Assembly (NCBI RefSeq): GCF_000741715.1
Contig: NZ_JGZN01000007.1
Coordinates: 248,001 to 312,000, forward strand
DNA length: 64,000 nt
Direction of reading: 5' to 3'
Origin: Bifidobacterium saguini DSM 23967
Lineage (GTDB): Bacteria; Actinomycetota; Actinomycetes; Actinomycetales; Bifidobacteriaceae
Under the pieces are notes generated by a model. It saw only the letters and a program-made list of their open reading frames with translations, was not told the origin of the DNA and made no database searches. Shown here piece by piece: positions 54,836-64,000 of this stretch; positions within the stretch are counted from its first letter, which is position 1, and every line of letters begins with the position of its first letter. A program made the position numbers and the translations under genes.

Positions 54836-55987
54836 CTACGGAATCAGGGCGCAGAAGAGAGCCTCGAAGGTGAGCAGAGGGTTACCGTTGCCTGCCAAAC
54901 GCTTGCGAGCATGAGCCACTTCGTCAAGACGCGCCACAGCACCCGCGCGATTAAGCCTTACGGACAGCTCAGTAATTGCCGTGCGATTCTCAAGATTGAC
55001 GAGCCCCACCGAATCCTCAGCATTGTTCTGCAATACGGCTACATCACGGTAGATGGAGGCCACGGAGTTCAGCGCACGGTCGAGCACGTCACGCGTGCGA
55101 CGAGTGGAGTAACGCTTCACGTCATCTTTTTTGGCCACCTGATTGAATGCGCCGCGCAATTTCGGGGGTATACGCTCCCCTTCGGCAAGACCATTGATAC
55201 GGCGGAATTCCGCCTCCTGCTTGACGGACCATTCGTTGGCATCCGCTTCAGCCTGACCTTTGGCGTTATCAATCAGATTGCCGGCAAGTATCACGGCATC
55301 CGAAGCGCGGGCGAGGTTCAATACACCAACAATCAGCTCGTCGCGGTCGGACATGACGCGCTCATTTGTGGCATAGAGGCGCGCGATACCGATGTGCCCT
55401 TCAGACAGACGAGCGGCTCGTTGCGCGACTTTCGGCTCAGCGCCAGTATTGGCAACCAGGAAATCAGCCACAGCGGCCGTGGATGGCACAGCAAGATTCA
55501 CCACGCGACAGCGGGAACGGATGGTCGGCAGCACGTCCTGCGCGCTGGGGGCGCACAACAGCCAAATGCACCGCTCGGCAGGCTCCTCGATTTCCTTCAA
55601 GAGCACGTTGGTGGTGCGTTCGAGCATGCGGTCGACATCTTCGATAATGATGATGCGCCACGGCGCGGTGGCCGGCATCTGCTCAGAGGTGGTGATGATG
55701 TCACGCACCTGATCGATGCCAATAGTCACCTTGTTGGTGGTGAGCACAGTAACATCTGGATGTGTACCGGCAAGCACCTGCTGCGTGACGCGCGTAGGTT
55801 CGGCACTCATGCCGTGGTCCGGGCTTTCCAACGCTGCCGCGAAAGCGCGAGCCATATTGGAACGGCCGGAGCCGGGAGGCCCGCAAATCAGCCATGATTG
55901 TGTGATTTGACTCGGCTCACCTTGCGCGATACGGCTCAGCATGTCCACGACGGGCTTCTGCCCCACCAATGAATCCCACACGCTCAT
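54836..55987 (-). CDS. holB: DNA polymerase III delta' subunit
   Basis: About 383 residues from the ATG at 55987, which has GGGGGAG upstream. It is an AAA+ clamp-loader subunit: N-terminal VWDSLVGQKPVVDML, the Walker-A-like CGPPGSGRSNMARAFA and TIRSRCRVVNLAVP. The gene order tmk-holB after topA is the usual one. It loads the beta clamp as part of the clamp-loader complex. A longer frame upstream overlaps tmk and is not preferred. The gap to tmk is 44 bp. Confidence 0.92.
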   Translation of the reverse strand: MSVWDSLVGQKPVVDMLSRIAQGEPSQITQSWLICGPPGSGRSNMARAFAAALESPDHGMSAEPTRVTQQVLAGTHPDVTVLTTNKVTIGIDQVRDIITTSEQMPATAPWRIIIIEDVDRMLERTTNVLLKEIEEPAERCIWLLCAPSAQDVLPTIRSRCRVVNLAVPSTAAVADFLVANTGAEPKVAQRAARLSEGHIGIARLYATNERVMSDRDELIVGVLNLARASDAVILAGNLIDNAKGQAEADANEWSVKQEAEFRRINGLAEGERIPPKLRGAFNQVAKKDDVKRYSTRRTRDVLDRALNSVASIYRDVAVLQNNAEDSVGLVNLENRTAITELSVRLNRAGAVARLDEVAHARKRLAGNGNPLLTFEALFCALIP

Positions 55988-56031
55988 TACGTCTCCCCCG
56001 TCCCCGTTGCCAGCGCTGTTTCGCCTTCCAA

Positions 56032-56655
56032 TTACTGTAGCAATCCGGCAATATCCGTTTCGATGGCGAGCCATACCTGCTCGATGGATTGGCTGGCATC
56101 AATCACGCGGAATCGGTTCGGCTCTGCGGCCGCCAAGTCGAGGAAAGCCTGGCGTGTACGGGATTGGAAATCATCGCCAGCCGATTCCATACGGTCTTCC
56201 TCATGCTGAAGTCGGCTGTGAGAAAGTGCCGGATCCATATCCAGCAAATAGGTGCGGGCGGGCAACAGATCGTTCGTGGCCCACATGCTTAAGTTCCTGA
56301 TTTCCTGCGGTGTGAGTTCGCGGCCACCGGCCTGATACGCCAGAGAAGAGTCGAGGTAACGGTCTGTAATCACCACTTCGCCGCGTTCCAATGCCGGGCC
56401 AATCGTTTCGGCTACGTGCTGTGCACGGTCGGCGGCGAAGAGCAACGCTTCAGTACGTGGAGCAATATCAGCCGAATCGCCATCAACGCCGTGCAGCAGC
56501 ATCTGGCGAATCGCTTGGCCGAGCGCGGTGCCGCCCGGTTCGCGAGTCACCACAACCGTGCGGCCCTGTGCTTCCAAATATGTGCGTAGTCGCTCAACCT
56601 GCGTGGTTTTGCCCACACCGTCAACGCCTTCAAACGAAATAAACAGACCGGTCAT
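56032..56655 (-). CDS. tmk: Thymidylate kinase
   Basis: This 207-residue enzyme has the P-loop [12 protein letters not shown] at the start, the DR(Y/H) motif in [15 protein letters not shown] and the lid region. It phosphorylates dTMP to dTDP. The topA gene ends 33 bp upstream of its start, and holB follows it. This replication and nucleotide operon order is common in Actinobacteria. Confidence 0.93.
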   Translation of the reverse strand: MTGLFISFEGVDGVGKTTQVERLRTYLEAQGRTVVVTREPGGTALGQAIRQMLLHGVDGDSADIAPRTEALLFAADRAQHVAETIGPALERGEVVITDRYLDSSLAYQAGGRELTPQEIRNLSMWATNDLLPARTYLLDMDPALSHSRLQHEEDRMESAGDDFQSRTRQAFLDLAAAEPNRFRVIDASQSIEQVWLAIETDIAGLLQ

Positions 56656-56688
56656 GCCTCCGACCTTAGCGTGAGGCAGCGAAAGTGC

Positions 56689-59679
56689 CTACTTCTTCTT
56701 TGGCTTGGCGGCTACGACTGGTGGGCGGGTGAAGCCTTCGTTGGCGGTGAGCCAATCGATATCGGCCTTCACGGTGGCGGCGGTGGAACCGAGCTTCTCC
56801 GCGATACGCGTATTGGCCCAGCCTTTGGCGGCCAACTTCTTCACCTCAGCACGGCGCTCGGTACGTTTCGCCTCGACCGCACTTACCTTGGGTGCAGCCT
56901 TGGCCGCCGCGCTCTTGCCCTTAGCGCCGCGGCCACGACCACGCGTGGACGGGCCAGCGGCACGCTTCTCGGCCAGCAGACGGAACGCATCATCCGGAGT
57001 GATAGTCTCCGGCGTGTATTGACGCGGTACCGTACGGTTCGTCTCACCATCGGTGATGTAAGCGCCGAAACGACCATCCTTGATGGTCACGTTCTTGCCG
57101 GTTGCCGGGTCAGTGCCGAGCTCACGCAACGGCGGCTTAGCGGCACCACGACCGCGGCCACGGCCATACTTCGGCTGAGAGAACAGCTCCTTGGCCTTGG
57201 CCAGGTCCACGGTGAAGATCTCATCTTCAGAAGCCAAAGAACGCGTCTCAGACTTGCCGTCCGCGCCGGTTCTGGTCAGATATGGACCGTAACGGCCATT
57301 ATTGGCGGCCACCGTGTATTCGGAGACTTCGCCGGTTTCGGCGTTGGTCTCCTCATACTTGCCCACTTCACGCGGCAAGCTCAGCAGACGCAACGCATCC
57401 TCCAAAGACAGCGATTCCGGGCTCATCGTCTTAAACAGCGATGCCATCTTCGGGCGCGGCGCTTCCTTGACTCCTTCAGGCGTGGGCAACACCAGCGCCA
57501 CATATGGCCCGAATCGACCATTGCGCACTTCCACAGTGCCACCGGTAGCCGGGTCGGTGCCGAGTTCGCGCGGCCCACCGGAATGATTGTCAATCAGGTC
57601 GCGGGCCACAGCCACAGTCAGCTCGTCCGGCGCGATCGTATCCGGCAGAGAAGCACGCTTCGGATTGCCTTCAGCATCCATGTGCTCCATGTCTTCCAAG
57701 TACGGGCCATAACGTCCAACGCGCACATGCAGCCCCTCACCAATATCAATGGTGTTGATGGCTCGCGCATCGATTTCGCCGAGCTGCGCCACCTGCTGCT
57801 GCAAGCCTTCGTGGGCTTCGTCGGCATTACGCGCAGCGCCTTCACCGGAACCGAAGTAGAAACGGGTCAGCCAATCACGCCCGGTTTCCTCACCGTGGGC
57901 GATGCGATCGAGACCATTCTCCATTTCGGCAGTGAACTGGTAATCCACCAGCTTCGGGAAGTTCTGTTCCAGGAGCTTCACCACAGAGAACGCCAGCCAG
58001 CTTGGAATCAGCGCACGGCCGCGCTCGTAGACATAGCCACGATCCATAATCGTGGAAATGATGCTGGCGTAGGTGGACGGGCGGCCGATTTCCTTGGCTT
58101 CCAGCGTCTTGACCAGCGTGGCTTCGGTGTATCGAGCCGGAGGCTGGGTTTCGTGACCATCCGGCTCAACGCTAGTGGCGTCAACCTGCTGGCCCACGGT
58201 CATCGGCGGCAACGAGGTGTTCGATTCGGAAGCATCACCCTTGGCCTTGGTCGACGCACCAGCACCCGCCTGAGCAGCCTCAGCACCAGCAGCAGCCTTG
58301 GCTTTACGCCCCTCACCGGTCGCTTTCATAAAGCCGGGGAACTCAATCACTGTGCCGGACGCCTGGAATACCGCTTCGCCTTCTTCCGCACCAGCCGGAG
58401 CGGACAGGCGCACGGTCGCCGTCGAGCCGGTAGCATCAGCCATCTGGCAGGCGAGCGTGCGCTGCCAAATCAGCGTGTAGAGTCGCAGCTGATCAATCGG
58501 CAGCTTGGATGCCAACTCGTCCGGGTCATGGAAGCGGGAGCCAGCCGGGCGAATACATTCGTGAGCTTCCTGAGCGCCCGCGGTCTTGGTGGCATACTGC
58601 TTAGGCTCGGAAGACAAATACGCCTCGCCAAAGTGATAACTCACCGCATTGCGAGCAGCTGCAATAGCTTCCTGGGAGAGCGTCACCGAGTCGGTTCGCA
58701 TATAGGTAATGTAACCGTTCTCATACAGGCTTTGGGCTGCGCGCATCACCGCACGAGCACCCATGCCGAGGCGATTGCCAGCGGTCTGCTGCAACGTAGA
58801 AGTGGTGAACGGCGGCTGAGGGCGGCGGCGATACGGCTTGGTCTCCATAGACATCACCGTGAAATCAGCGGTCCGCAACGCGGCAGCTACAGCGCCCGCC
58901 GATGCCTCATCAAGCTGGCGCACATTGGCCTTGAAGCCATCCGGCGTCAGCTGGCCGTCAGCACCGAAATCCTTGGAGCCAGCAAGTCGCTTACCACCAA
59001 GGGAAATCATGCGAGCGCAGAATTCCGCAGTCTCACCCTGCGCATCAGGCGCGGCGAGCGTGGCCACAATATCCCAGTAGGGCGCACGCTTGAAGGCCAT
59101 ACGCTCACGTTCACGCTCCACAATCAGTCGTGTAGCCACCGACTGCACACGACCCGCGGAAAGACCCGGCCCCACCTTGCGCCACAGCACCGGAGAAAGT
59201 TCGTAACCATACAGGCGGTCGAGAATGCGTCGCGTCTCCTGCGCATCCACCATATGCCCGTCCACATCACGGGTTTTGGTCAGCGAATCATTGATGGCGT
59301 TCTTGGTGATCTCGTGGAACACCATGCGCTTAACCGGCACCTTAGGCTTGAGCGTCTGCACCAAGTGCCATGCGATAGCCTCACCCTCGCGATCCTCATC
59401 AGTTGCGAGGTAGAGTTCGTCAGCATTTTTCAGCGCAGACTTCAGCTCGCTGACCGTGCGCTTCTTATCGCCATCCACAATGTAGTAAGGCTTGAAGCCG
59501 TCGTTCACATCCACGCCGAACTTGCCAAACTTGGCCTTGTCTGCCGCGGGAACCTGACTGGGCTGTGCGAGGTCACGAATATGGCCAACCGATGCCATGA
59601 CGGTGTATCCCTTGCCCAGGTAGTCACCGATCTTGTGAGCCTTAGTTGGAGACTCCACGATCACGAGCTTGGTAGCCAT
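56689..59679 (-). CDS. topA: DNA topoisomerase I
   Basis: This 996-residue type IA enzyme has an N-terminal TOPRIM domain (MATKLVIVESPTKAHKIG and ATDEDREGEAIAWHL). The active-site Tyr lies in GYITYMRTDSVTLS, and the conserved ELSPVLWRKVGPGLSAGRVQ is present. Repeated C-terminal modules of the actinobacterial type follow (RNGRFGPYVAL, NNGRYGPYLTR, KDGRFGAYITD), then a Lys/Ala/Arg-rich tail (about 905-996). It lacks the Cys4 zinc fingers of E. coli TopA, as is usual in Actinobacteria. A long frame on the opposite strand (56671-59952) is a shadow caused by codon bias. Confidence 0.95.
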   Translation of the reverse strand: MATKLVIVESPTKAHKIGDYLGKGYTVMASVGHIRDLAQPSQVPAADKAKFGKFGVDVNDGFKPYYIVDGDKKRTVSELKSALKNADELYLATDEDREGEAIAWHLVQTLKPKVPVKRMVFHEITKNAINDSLTKTRDVDGHMVDAQETRRILDRLYGYELSPVLWRKVGPGLSAGRVQSVATRLIVERERERMAFKRAPYWDIVATLAAPDAQGETAEFCARMISLGGKRLAGSKDFGADGQLTPDGFKANVRQLDEASAGAVAAALRTADFTVMSMETKPYRRRPQPPFTTSTLQQTAGNRLGMGARAVMRAAQSLYENGYITYMRTDSVTLSQEAIAAARNAVSYHFGEAYLSSEPKQYATKTAGAQEAHECIRPAGSRFHDPDELASKLPIDQLRLYTLIWQRTLACQMADATGSTATVRLSAPAGAEEGEAVFQASGTVIEFPGFMKATGEGRKAKAAAGAEAAQAGAGASTKAKGDASESNTSLPPMTVGQQVDATSVEPDGHETQPPARYTEATLVKTLEAKEIGRPSTYASIISTIMDRGYVYERGRALIPSWLAFSVVKLLEQNFPKLVDYQFTAEMENGLDRIAHGEETGRDWLTRFYFGSGEGAARNADEAHEGLQQQVAQLGEIDARAINTIDIGEGLHVRVGRYGPYLEDMEHMDAEGNPKRASLPDTIAPDELTVAVARDLIDNHSGGPRELGTDPATGGTVEVRNGRFGPYVALVLPTPEGVKEAPRPKMASLFKTMSPESLSLEDALRLLSLPREVGKYEETNAETGEVSEYTVAANNGRYGPYLTRTGADGKSETRSLASEDEIFTVDLAKAKELFSQPKYGRGRGRGAAKPPLRELGTDPATGKNVTIKDGRFGAYITDGETNRTVPRQYTPETITPDDAFRLLAEKRAAGPSTRGRGRGAKGKSAAAKAAPKVSAVEAKRTERRAEVKKLAAKGWANTRIAEKLGSTAATVKADIDWLTANEGFTRPPVVAAKPKKK

Positions 59680-59787
59680 GCCCTCTCCTTATATCTCCTT
59701 GAAACGCACGGTGTTTCTGGCGTCATAATACTCATGAATCATGCTCAACTGCCAAATTTGCGGCCGGTTGGCGGTTGCACAGGCCTG

Positions 59788-60921
59788 TTACCTCGTTTGT
59801 GCAGGCGGCGCAGGAGGCGCTCCAATCAAGCCCAAACGGCTCAATGGCGCTGCCGTAATGTGGCGCAAAGCCAGCAGCGTACCGAATGCGAGCGCAGCCA
59901 CACCCACAATACCGACTACAGAACTTACCATCGCGCCATGCACCGACCATGATGCTGCGATATTCAATCCGGGCAGCACCTGCCAAATCACGTAAGCGCT
60001 GTACAGCATCAGCAGCACGCCGCCGGTGATCAGTACACTGCCCACAATCTGCACACTCACCGAAGAAACGCGGCGGCCAGGATCATCCATGCCGGAAGTG
60101 CGGGTGAATACCAGCGTGATCAGCGCCAGGCCAACGACCAGCAGAATCGACATCAGCACATCCGACGTGCGATGCCACTGCCCCACCATTACAGACACGC
60201 CAACCAGCACCGACCATGCGCCGCCAACCACTGCAGCAAGCGCACGCGCCACTCGCGGCACAGCAATCAGCAGTAGAACCGCACTGGCCACGGCCAGCAT
60301 CGTATGACCTGATGGCGCGGAATTAGCCACGGGAGAATCGGTTTGAATAATGAACGGGCGCGGCAGCAGTCGCTTGATTTGAGTGACAGCCAAGCACACA
60401 ACAGCAAACACTGCCATCTGCCCCACCAGCCACCAACGGCGGCGAATCAGCGCAACGACCACACCGACGCCGCCGAGCACACAGCTCACCGCAATCACCA
60501 ACCATGATTGCGCCACCGCGTTCATTACGCCGGCAGCCCACACGGGCAGATTGCTTGGCAACTGCTTCCAGACGATTTCGTCATACGACTGTCCGTTTTC
60601 GGTGTATACGCACAGCCACCAGATACCGAATGCAGCGATAATCATCAGTACGCCGAACACTGCGCACAGCACGCGGCTGGAAATGCGCGGGCGTACGGTC
60701 AGCGGGTCAAGCCGGGCAAGTCCGCGGTCCAAATCGGCGCTGAACTTGCGGCCAGAATCATCCGCGGCACTGGTAGCACGGGTCGAGGTTGAACCAGGCG
60801 CTGGCCCCAATGCCGCTAATGGATCGTGGACCGCAGAGTCGATGGAGCCAATGGAACCGACCATGTTTGCGGGCGCGTGCGGATCGCGAATTACAGGATG
60901 CTGTGCGTCACTCATACCCAT
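59788..60921 (-). CDS. PAP2-family membrane phosphatase
   Basis: This 377-residue protein has an N-terminal cytosolic tail of about 80 residues and then about eight membrane helices. The three PAP2 motifs are visible: KRLLPRPF, PSGHT and WHRTSDV. It probably dephosphorylates lipid phosphates such as undecaprenyl pyrophosphate or phosphatidic acid. The SRP RNA gene lies upstream of it on the same strand, and topA lies downstream. It stands as its own unit. Confidence 0.88.
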   Translation of the reverse strand: MGMSDAQHPVIRDPHAPANMVGSIGSIDSAVHDPLAALGPAPGSTSTRATSAADDSGRKFSADLDRGLARLDPLTVRPRISSRVLCAVFGVLMIIAAFGIWWLCVYTENGQSYDEIVWKQLPSNLPVWAAGVMNAVAQSWLVIAVSCVLGGVGVVVALIRRRWWLVGQMAVFAVVCLAVTQIKRLLPRPFIIQTDSPVANSAPSGHTMLAVASAVLLLIAVPRVARALAAVVGGAWSVLVGVSVMVGQWHRTSDVLMSILLVVGLALITLVFTRTSGMDDPGRRVSSVSVQIVGSVLITGGVLLMLYSAYVIWQVLPGLNIAASWSVHGAMVSSVVGIVGVAALAFGTLLALRHITAAPLSRLGLIGAPPAPPAQTR

Positions 60922-61017
60922 GACTGTACGGCCGCGCCCCGGACAGTAAGCCGCAGCAATGCCGGCTCAGGACTAAATCCGCACAATACATAGAAGAAAT
61001 AAAAGAAAAATAGAAAA

Positions 61018-61100
61018 CCCCCACGCACCCGCAAGAGGCCACTTACCCTTGCTGCATTCCTGCCCTGGGGGAGTTGGGTGACATAGCGCCGCGTGGAGGC
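61018..61100 (-). ncRNA. ffs: Signal recognition particle RNA (4.5S type)
   Basis: The minus strand contains the conserved SRP loop GGGCAGGAATGCAGCAAGGG, flanked by complementary arms CCACGC at the 5' end and GCGTGG at the 3' end, followed by GGGTTTTC. Size about 83 nt, a small bacterial SRP RNA. Exact ends are estimated from the paired arms. Confidence 0.92.
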
Positions 61101-61300
61101 TTTGTACAGTGTATGCACACAGGTGGACCAGCGCAAGTTTTACTGCCCTGACACTGCCTCCAGCAAGCATCCAGCAGCCATCCAGAGTCTGTTCACAGCA
61201 CGTCAAATTTGTAAGGATTCAGCGCAAATACCCTGCGCTCAGGGCCGGAAATAGGCCAAACTTAGCCTGATTTTCAACCCCCACGGTTACGGTGTCATGC
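61101..61300. promoter_or_regulatory. Divergent region between ffs and the PBP gene
   Basis: About 200 bp that must hold the ffs promoter on the minus strand and the PBP promoter on the plus strand. No gene or clear palindrome is visible. Confidence 0.4.
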
Positions 61301-63739
61301 ATGGCTTCTTATCAACGTCGCGCGCGTGCCGGCAGCAATGGCCCTGCCATTCGCAAGCCGCGCACCACACAAAGTAAGACCGGACGAGCCGCTCAGGAAA
61401 GCGCATATTCATCAGCTTCCGGCCGCCGCAGTGGCGGTCGCACCAGCGCAGGCACTGGCACTCGCCGCAGCGCCAGCCGTAACGCACACGGCACCCACAG
61501 CACCAGTCATCGCCGCAATCATAAGAAAAACGGCGGCAACGGCAAGCATCGCGTACTGAAGTGGATTCTACGCATTTTCTTGGGTCTATTTGGCATAGGA
61601 CTTCTGGCTGGCGTTGCCCTGTTCGCATACCTCTATGCCACCACGGAGGTACCACAGCCAGAAAAGTTCGCGCTGGCGGAAAAAACAACGGTCTACTATT
61701 CGGACGGCACCACTGCCATCGGCTCATACGCTGAGCAGAACCGTGAGATCATCTCCTGCACCGACTTGCCAGATTACATTGGCAATGCCATCGTCGCTTC
61801 AGAAAACCGCACGTTCTATACGGATAAGGGCATTGACTTGAAGGGCATTGCCCGCGCATTCCTAAACAATGTGACCACCGGCACCCGCCAGGGCGGTTCC
61901 ACCATCACCCAGCAGTATGCCGAGCGGTATTACTTGGGCGAGACCACCACGTATGCAGGCAAGGCGCGCGAAGCGATCTTGGCCATCAAGATTGCACAGA
62001 CTGAATCCAAGGAAGAAGTGCTGTGCAATTACATGAACACGATTTATTTGGGTCGCAATTCCTACGGCATTCAGGCGGCCGCCAAAGCGTACTTTAATAA
62101 GGATGCCAAGGATTTGACGCTTTCCGAAGCCGCGATGATTGCCGGCATTATTCCCGCACCTTCTACATGGGATCCGGCCGACAATCCGAAGATTGCACAG
62201 CAGCGTTTCAAGCGCGTGCTGAATATCATGCAGGAAGACGGCTATATCACTGCCAAGGAGCACAAAGCTGCGGCCTTCCCGCAAACCGCCGATGTGGCTC
62301 AACAGAACGAATATCAGGGGCCGAATGGCTACCTGCTCACGATGGTGCGGCAGGAACTGGTGGATTCCAAGGCTTTCACCAAGGAAGACTTGGATACAGG
62401 CGGCTACAAGATCGTCACCACCATTGACAAAGCCAAGCAGGATGCGATGCAGACCGTGGGCGATACGCGCGTTGACGGCATGCCGGAAAGCATTCAGGTG
62501 GGCGGCATCGCAGTAGAGCAGAAAACCGGTGCCGTGGTTTCAATCTACGCAGGATCCGATTACCTCACCAAGCCGCTGAATAACGCGAATCAGGCCGTGT
62601 TCGAGCCCGGTTCCACTATGAAACCGTTCGCCTTGCTCGGTGCCGCGCAGGAGGGCGTGAGCTTCGACACGAAGTTCAACGGCAATTCCCATCAGCATTT
62701 CTCCGGCATTAGCGCCGAAGTGAACAACGCACTAAACATCAACTGGGGCACTATCAACCTGTATCAGGCCACAGCAAACTCAGTGAACACGGTGTTCATG
62801 GATGTCAATGAGCATCTGACACCGCAGCGCACGGCAAAGATTGCGCATGAAGCGGGCATCACCGGCGACATTGATGAAACCTCGCCGTACAACGTGCTGG
62901 GCATCAACGCGCTGACCGTATGGGATTTGGCGCAAGGCCATTCGACCATTGCCAACAATGGTGTGAAGAACACGCTGCACATGGTGTCTCAGGTTCTTGA
63001 TTCCAATGGCAAAAACCTGTACAAAGCGCCTAGTGAGAATAAGAAAGTGTTCGATGCCAACGATTGCGAGCTTGTGCAGAAGGCTATGCTCGGCACTACA
63101 ACCACCGGTACTGCATCTAGTGTGTCTCGCGCGCTCGGCGGCCGCCAGGTGGCCGGTAAGTCCGGCACTGCGAATGATGAGCTTGCCGCTTCATTCGTGG
63201 GGTATACGCCAAGTTTGATGAATGTGTGGGCTATTTGGAACCCGGATGCTGACGGTAATCCGCAGGTTGTGCCCGCTTTCGGCGGCTATGGCGTGACGTC
63301 TACCGGATATCCGGCACATTTGTTCACTGAATATATGTCTCAGGCGTTGAAGGGCACTGCAGTTGAGCAGTTCACCACGCCTAAGGACACCGGTAAAATC
63401 GGCGGACCTGATGGCACGTGGGGCTTGGGCAGCGGTTCTTCATCGTCCTCTGACTCGTCCAGCAATAGCCAGCAGTCCACTACCGAGGGCAATTCCTCGT
63501 CGTCTTCCGGCACTGGATCGAACAGCCAGTCTTCTACTCCGGATTGTTCCACGAATCCAAGCTCAGCTGCATGCCAGAACAGCTCCAATAGTTCCAATAG
63601 CAGTAATGGCAACGAGAGTACGGATTCGTCGGGCGGCTCGAGTGGAAGCGACGAATCCGGAGGCGGCAACAGCAGCGGCTCCGATTCCGGTGGCGACACC
63701 GGAACAGGGGATGGCAGCTCGACCGGAGGTAATTCTTAA
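61301..63739 (+). CDS. Class A penicillin-binding protein
   Basis: About 812 residues from the ATG at 61301; a GTG at 61292 is also possible, and neither has a strong ribosome binding site. A basic Arg/Ser-rich cytoplasmic tail (about 1-80) and one membrane helix (about 87-110) come first. The GT51 glycosyltransferase domain follows, with SENRTFYTDKGIDLKG and GGSTITQQYAERYY. The transpeptidase domain has SxxK in GSTMKPFAL, SVN in ATANSVNTVF and KSGTA. A Ser/Gly/Asn-rich tail (about 690-812) ends it. It builds and cross-links peptidoglycan. It is monocistronic, with a terminator after the stop. Confidence 0.92.
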   Translation: MASYQRRARAGSNGPAIRKPRTTQSKTGRAAQESAYSSASGRRSGGRTSAGTGTRRSASRNAHGTHSTSHRRNHKKNGGNGKHRVLKWILRIFLGLFGIGLLAGVALFAYLYATTEVPQPEKFALAEKTTVYYSDGTTAIGSYAEQNREIISCTDLPDYIGNAIVASENRTFYTDKGIDLKGIARAFLNNVTTGTRQGGSTITQQYAERYYLGETTTYAGKAREAILAIKIAQTESKEEVLCNYMNTIYLGRNSYGIQAAAKAYFNKDAKDLTLSEAAMIAGIIPAPSTWDPADNPKIAQQRFKRVLNIMQEDGYITAKEHKAAAFPQTADVAQQNEYQGPNGYLLTMVRQELVDSKAFTKEDLDTGGYKIVTTIDKAKQDAMQTVGDTRVDGMPESIQVGGIAVEQKTGAVVSIYAGSDYLTKPLNNANQAVFEPGSTMKPFALLGAAQEGVSFDTKFNGNSHQHFSGISAEVNNALNINWGTINLYQATANSVNTVFMDVNEHLTPQRTAKIAHEAGITGDIDETSPYNVLGINALTVWDLAQGHSTIANNGVKNTLHMVSQVLDSNGKNLYKAPSENKKVFDANDCELVQKAMLGTTTTGTASSVSRALGGRQVAGKSGTANDELAASFVGYTPSLMNVWAIWNPDADGNPQVVPAFGGYGVTSTGYPAHLFTEYMSQALKGTAVEQFTTPKDTGKIGGPDGTWGLGSGSSSSSDSSSNSQQSTTEGNSSSSSGTGSNSQSSTPDCSTNPSSAACQNSSNSSNSSNGNESTDSSGGSSGSDESGGGNSSGSDSGGDTGTGDGSSTGGNS

Positions 63740-63765
63740 ACCGATTTTGCTGCATATATGACTGT

Positions 63766-63804
63766 GGGCTCCTTGCAGATTTTGCAAGGAGCCCACATTG
63801 GGTT
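63766..63804. terminator. Rho-independent terminator after the PBP gene
   Basis: GTGGGCTCCTTGCA pairs with TGCAAGGAGCCCAC around a short AT loop, followed by TTGGGTTTT on the plus strand. Confidence 0.85.
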
Positions 63805-63840
63805 TTATGCGGCTATAGCCGTATTGACCTTACCGCTGAT

Positions 63841-63889
63841 GACTACCCCTCAGTCGGCTTCGCCGCCAGCTCCCCTGACAAGGGGAGCC
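63841..63889. repeat. Two-hairpin repeat copy between the PBP gene and leuA
   Basis: GACTACCCCTCAGTCGGC, TTC, GCCG and then the palindrome GCTCCCCT-GACA-AGGGGAGC. The layout and flanks match the right arm of the 48629-48807 element, with the stems changed in paired positions. Confidence 0.7.
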
Positions 63890-63899
63890 AGAAGGAGGG

Positions 63900-64000
63900 T
63901 CAGCGTGCGCGGCGGGAGCGGTTGATGGCGGAGATGATGGCCTTCAGTGCGCTGGTGGTGATGGAGGAATCGATACCCACACCCCAAACGATCTGTGCAT
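63900..64000 (-). CDS. leuA: 2-isopropylmalate synthase, C-terminal end (partial)
   Basis: Only the last 32 residues are in the window: QIVWGVGIDSSITTSALKAI and then ISAINRSRRAR, ending at the stop at 63900. The pattern GVGIDSSITTSALKAI fits the C-terminal regulatory domain of actinobacterial LeuA, the first enzyme of leucine synthesis. The rest lies beyond the window edge, so the call rests on this short segment. Confidence 0.65.
   Translation of the reverse strand, partial: AQIVWGVGIDSSITTSALKAIISAINRSRRAR

Noticed and set aside
54836..56074. Extended holB start overlapping tmk
   Set aside because: The first 29 codons overlap tmk and lack a ribosome binding site. The ATG at 55987 has GGGGGAG upstream and begins at the conserved clamp-loader N-terminus.
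56671..59952. A 1093-codon open frame opposite topA
   Set aside because: It is longer than topA but has Arg/His/Leu-rich, low-information composition and no recognisable domain. The strong TopA motifs on the other strand explain it as a codon-bias shadow.

Overview
The window is high-GC Gram-positive DNA from a Bifidobacterium, most likely of the longum/breve group. The main pointers are a 1971-residue cell-wall-anchored endo-alpha-N-acetylgalactosaminidase (GH101) that closely resembles EngBF of B. longum, a NahK-type hexosamine kinase with a type-2 GalT, a bfeUOB-type iron locus, and actinobacterial-style housekeeping genes (holB-tmk-topA, gltX, fhs). The species is an inference from remembered protein families; no search was run.

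Layout. 1-4.3 kb: a partial and a complete YhgE/Pip membrane protein followed by a TetR regulator. 4.3-12.7 kb (minus strand): a seven-gene iron-uptake operon made of an FTR1 permease, a P19-like lipoprotein, a DUF2318 Fe-S membrane protein, two FtsX-type permeases, an ATPase and an FMN-binding lipoprotein. 12.9-16.6 kb: a polytopic membrane protein, tRNA-Ser(GGA) with two partial copies of its 3' end and a decayed AlbA_2-type gene, then tRNA-Thr(GGT). 16.6-18.7 kb: a 35-residue small ORF, a PP2C-like protein and a DUF1275 protein. 18.7-24.7 kb: the GH101 gene. 25-27.6 kb: a small membrane protein, then gltX with tRNA-Glu(CTC) and tRNA-Gln(CTG) downstream on its own strand. 27.6-30.6 kb: a 37-residue small ORF, a DUF805 protein and a GNAT-like acyltransferase. 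30.7-35.5 kb: a mutarotase-galT-nahK operon with a divergent AraC regulator. 35.5-42.8 kb: a DUF4143 ATPase behind three phased palindromes, an unknown protein, a histidine phosphatase, an MFS transporter and an acyltransferase-3/SGNH protein. 43-47.5 kb: an AhpD-like protein, an iron-dependent alcohol dehydrogenase and a MetNIQ-type ABC transporter, all on one strand. 47.5-54.7 kb: GtrA, a MIF-like tautomerase, fhs, a C69 dipeptidase, a PEBP-family protein and a surface protein. 54.8-64 kb: holB, tmk, topA, a PAP2 phosphatase, SRP RNA, a class A PBP and the end of leuA.

How the genes fit together. The secreted GH101 enzyme should release galacto-N-biose from mucin O-glycans. The kinase, uridylyltransferase and mutarotase 6-10 kb away are the kind of enzymes that process the resulting hexosamine and hexose, although no phosphorylase is present here. 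The iron operon resembles the FTR1/P19 systems of Campylobacter and pathogenic E. coli, with a flavoprotein-type lipoprotein at the distal end.

The most unusual signals are: a two-hairpin repeat family found between genes and also in frame inside galT and an FtsX permease; three 21-bp palindromes at an exact 32-bp period; homopolymeric G/C tracts at two surface-protein genes; and two unrecognised small ORFs with good ribosome binding sites.
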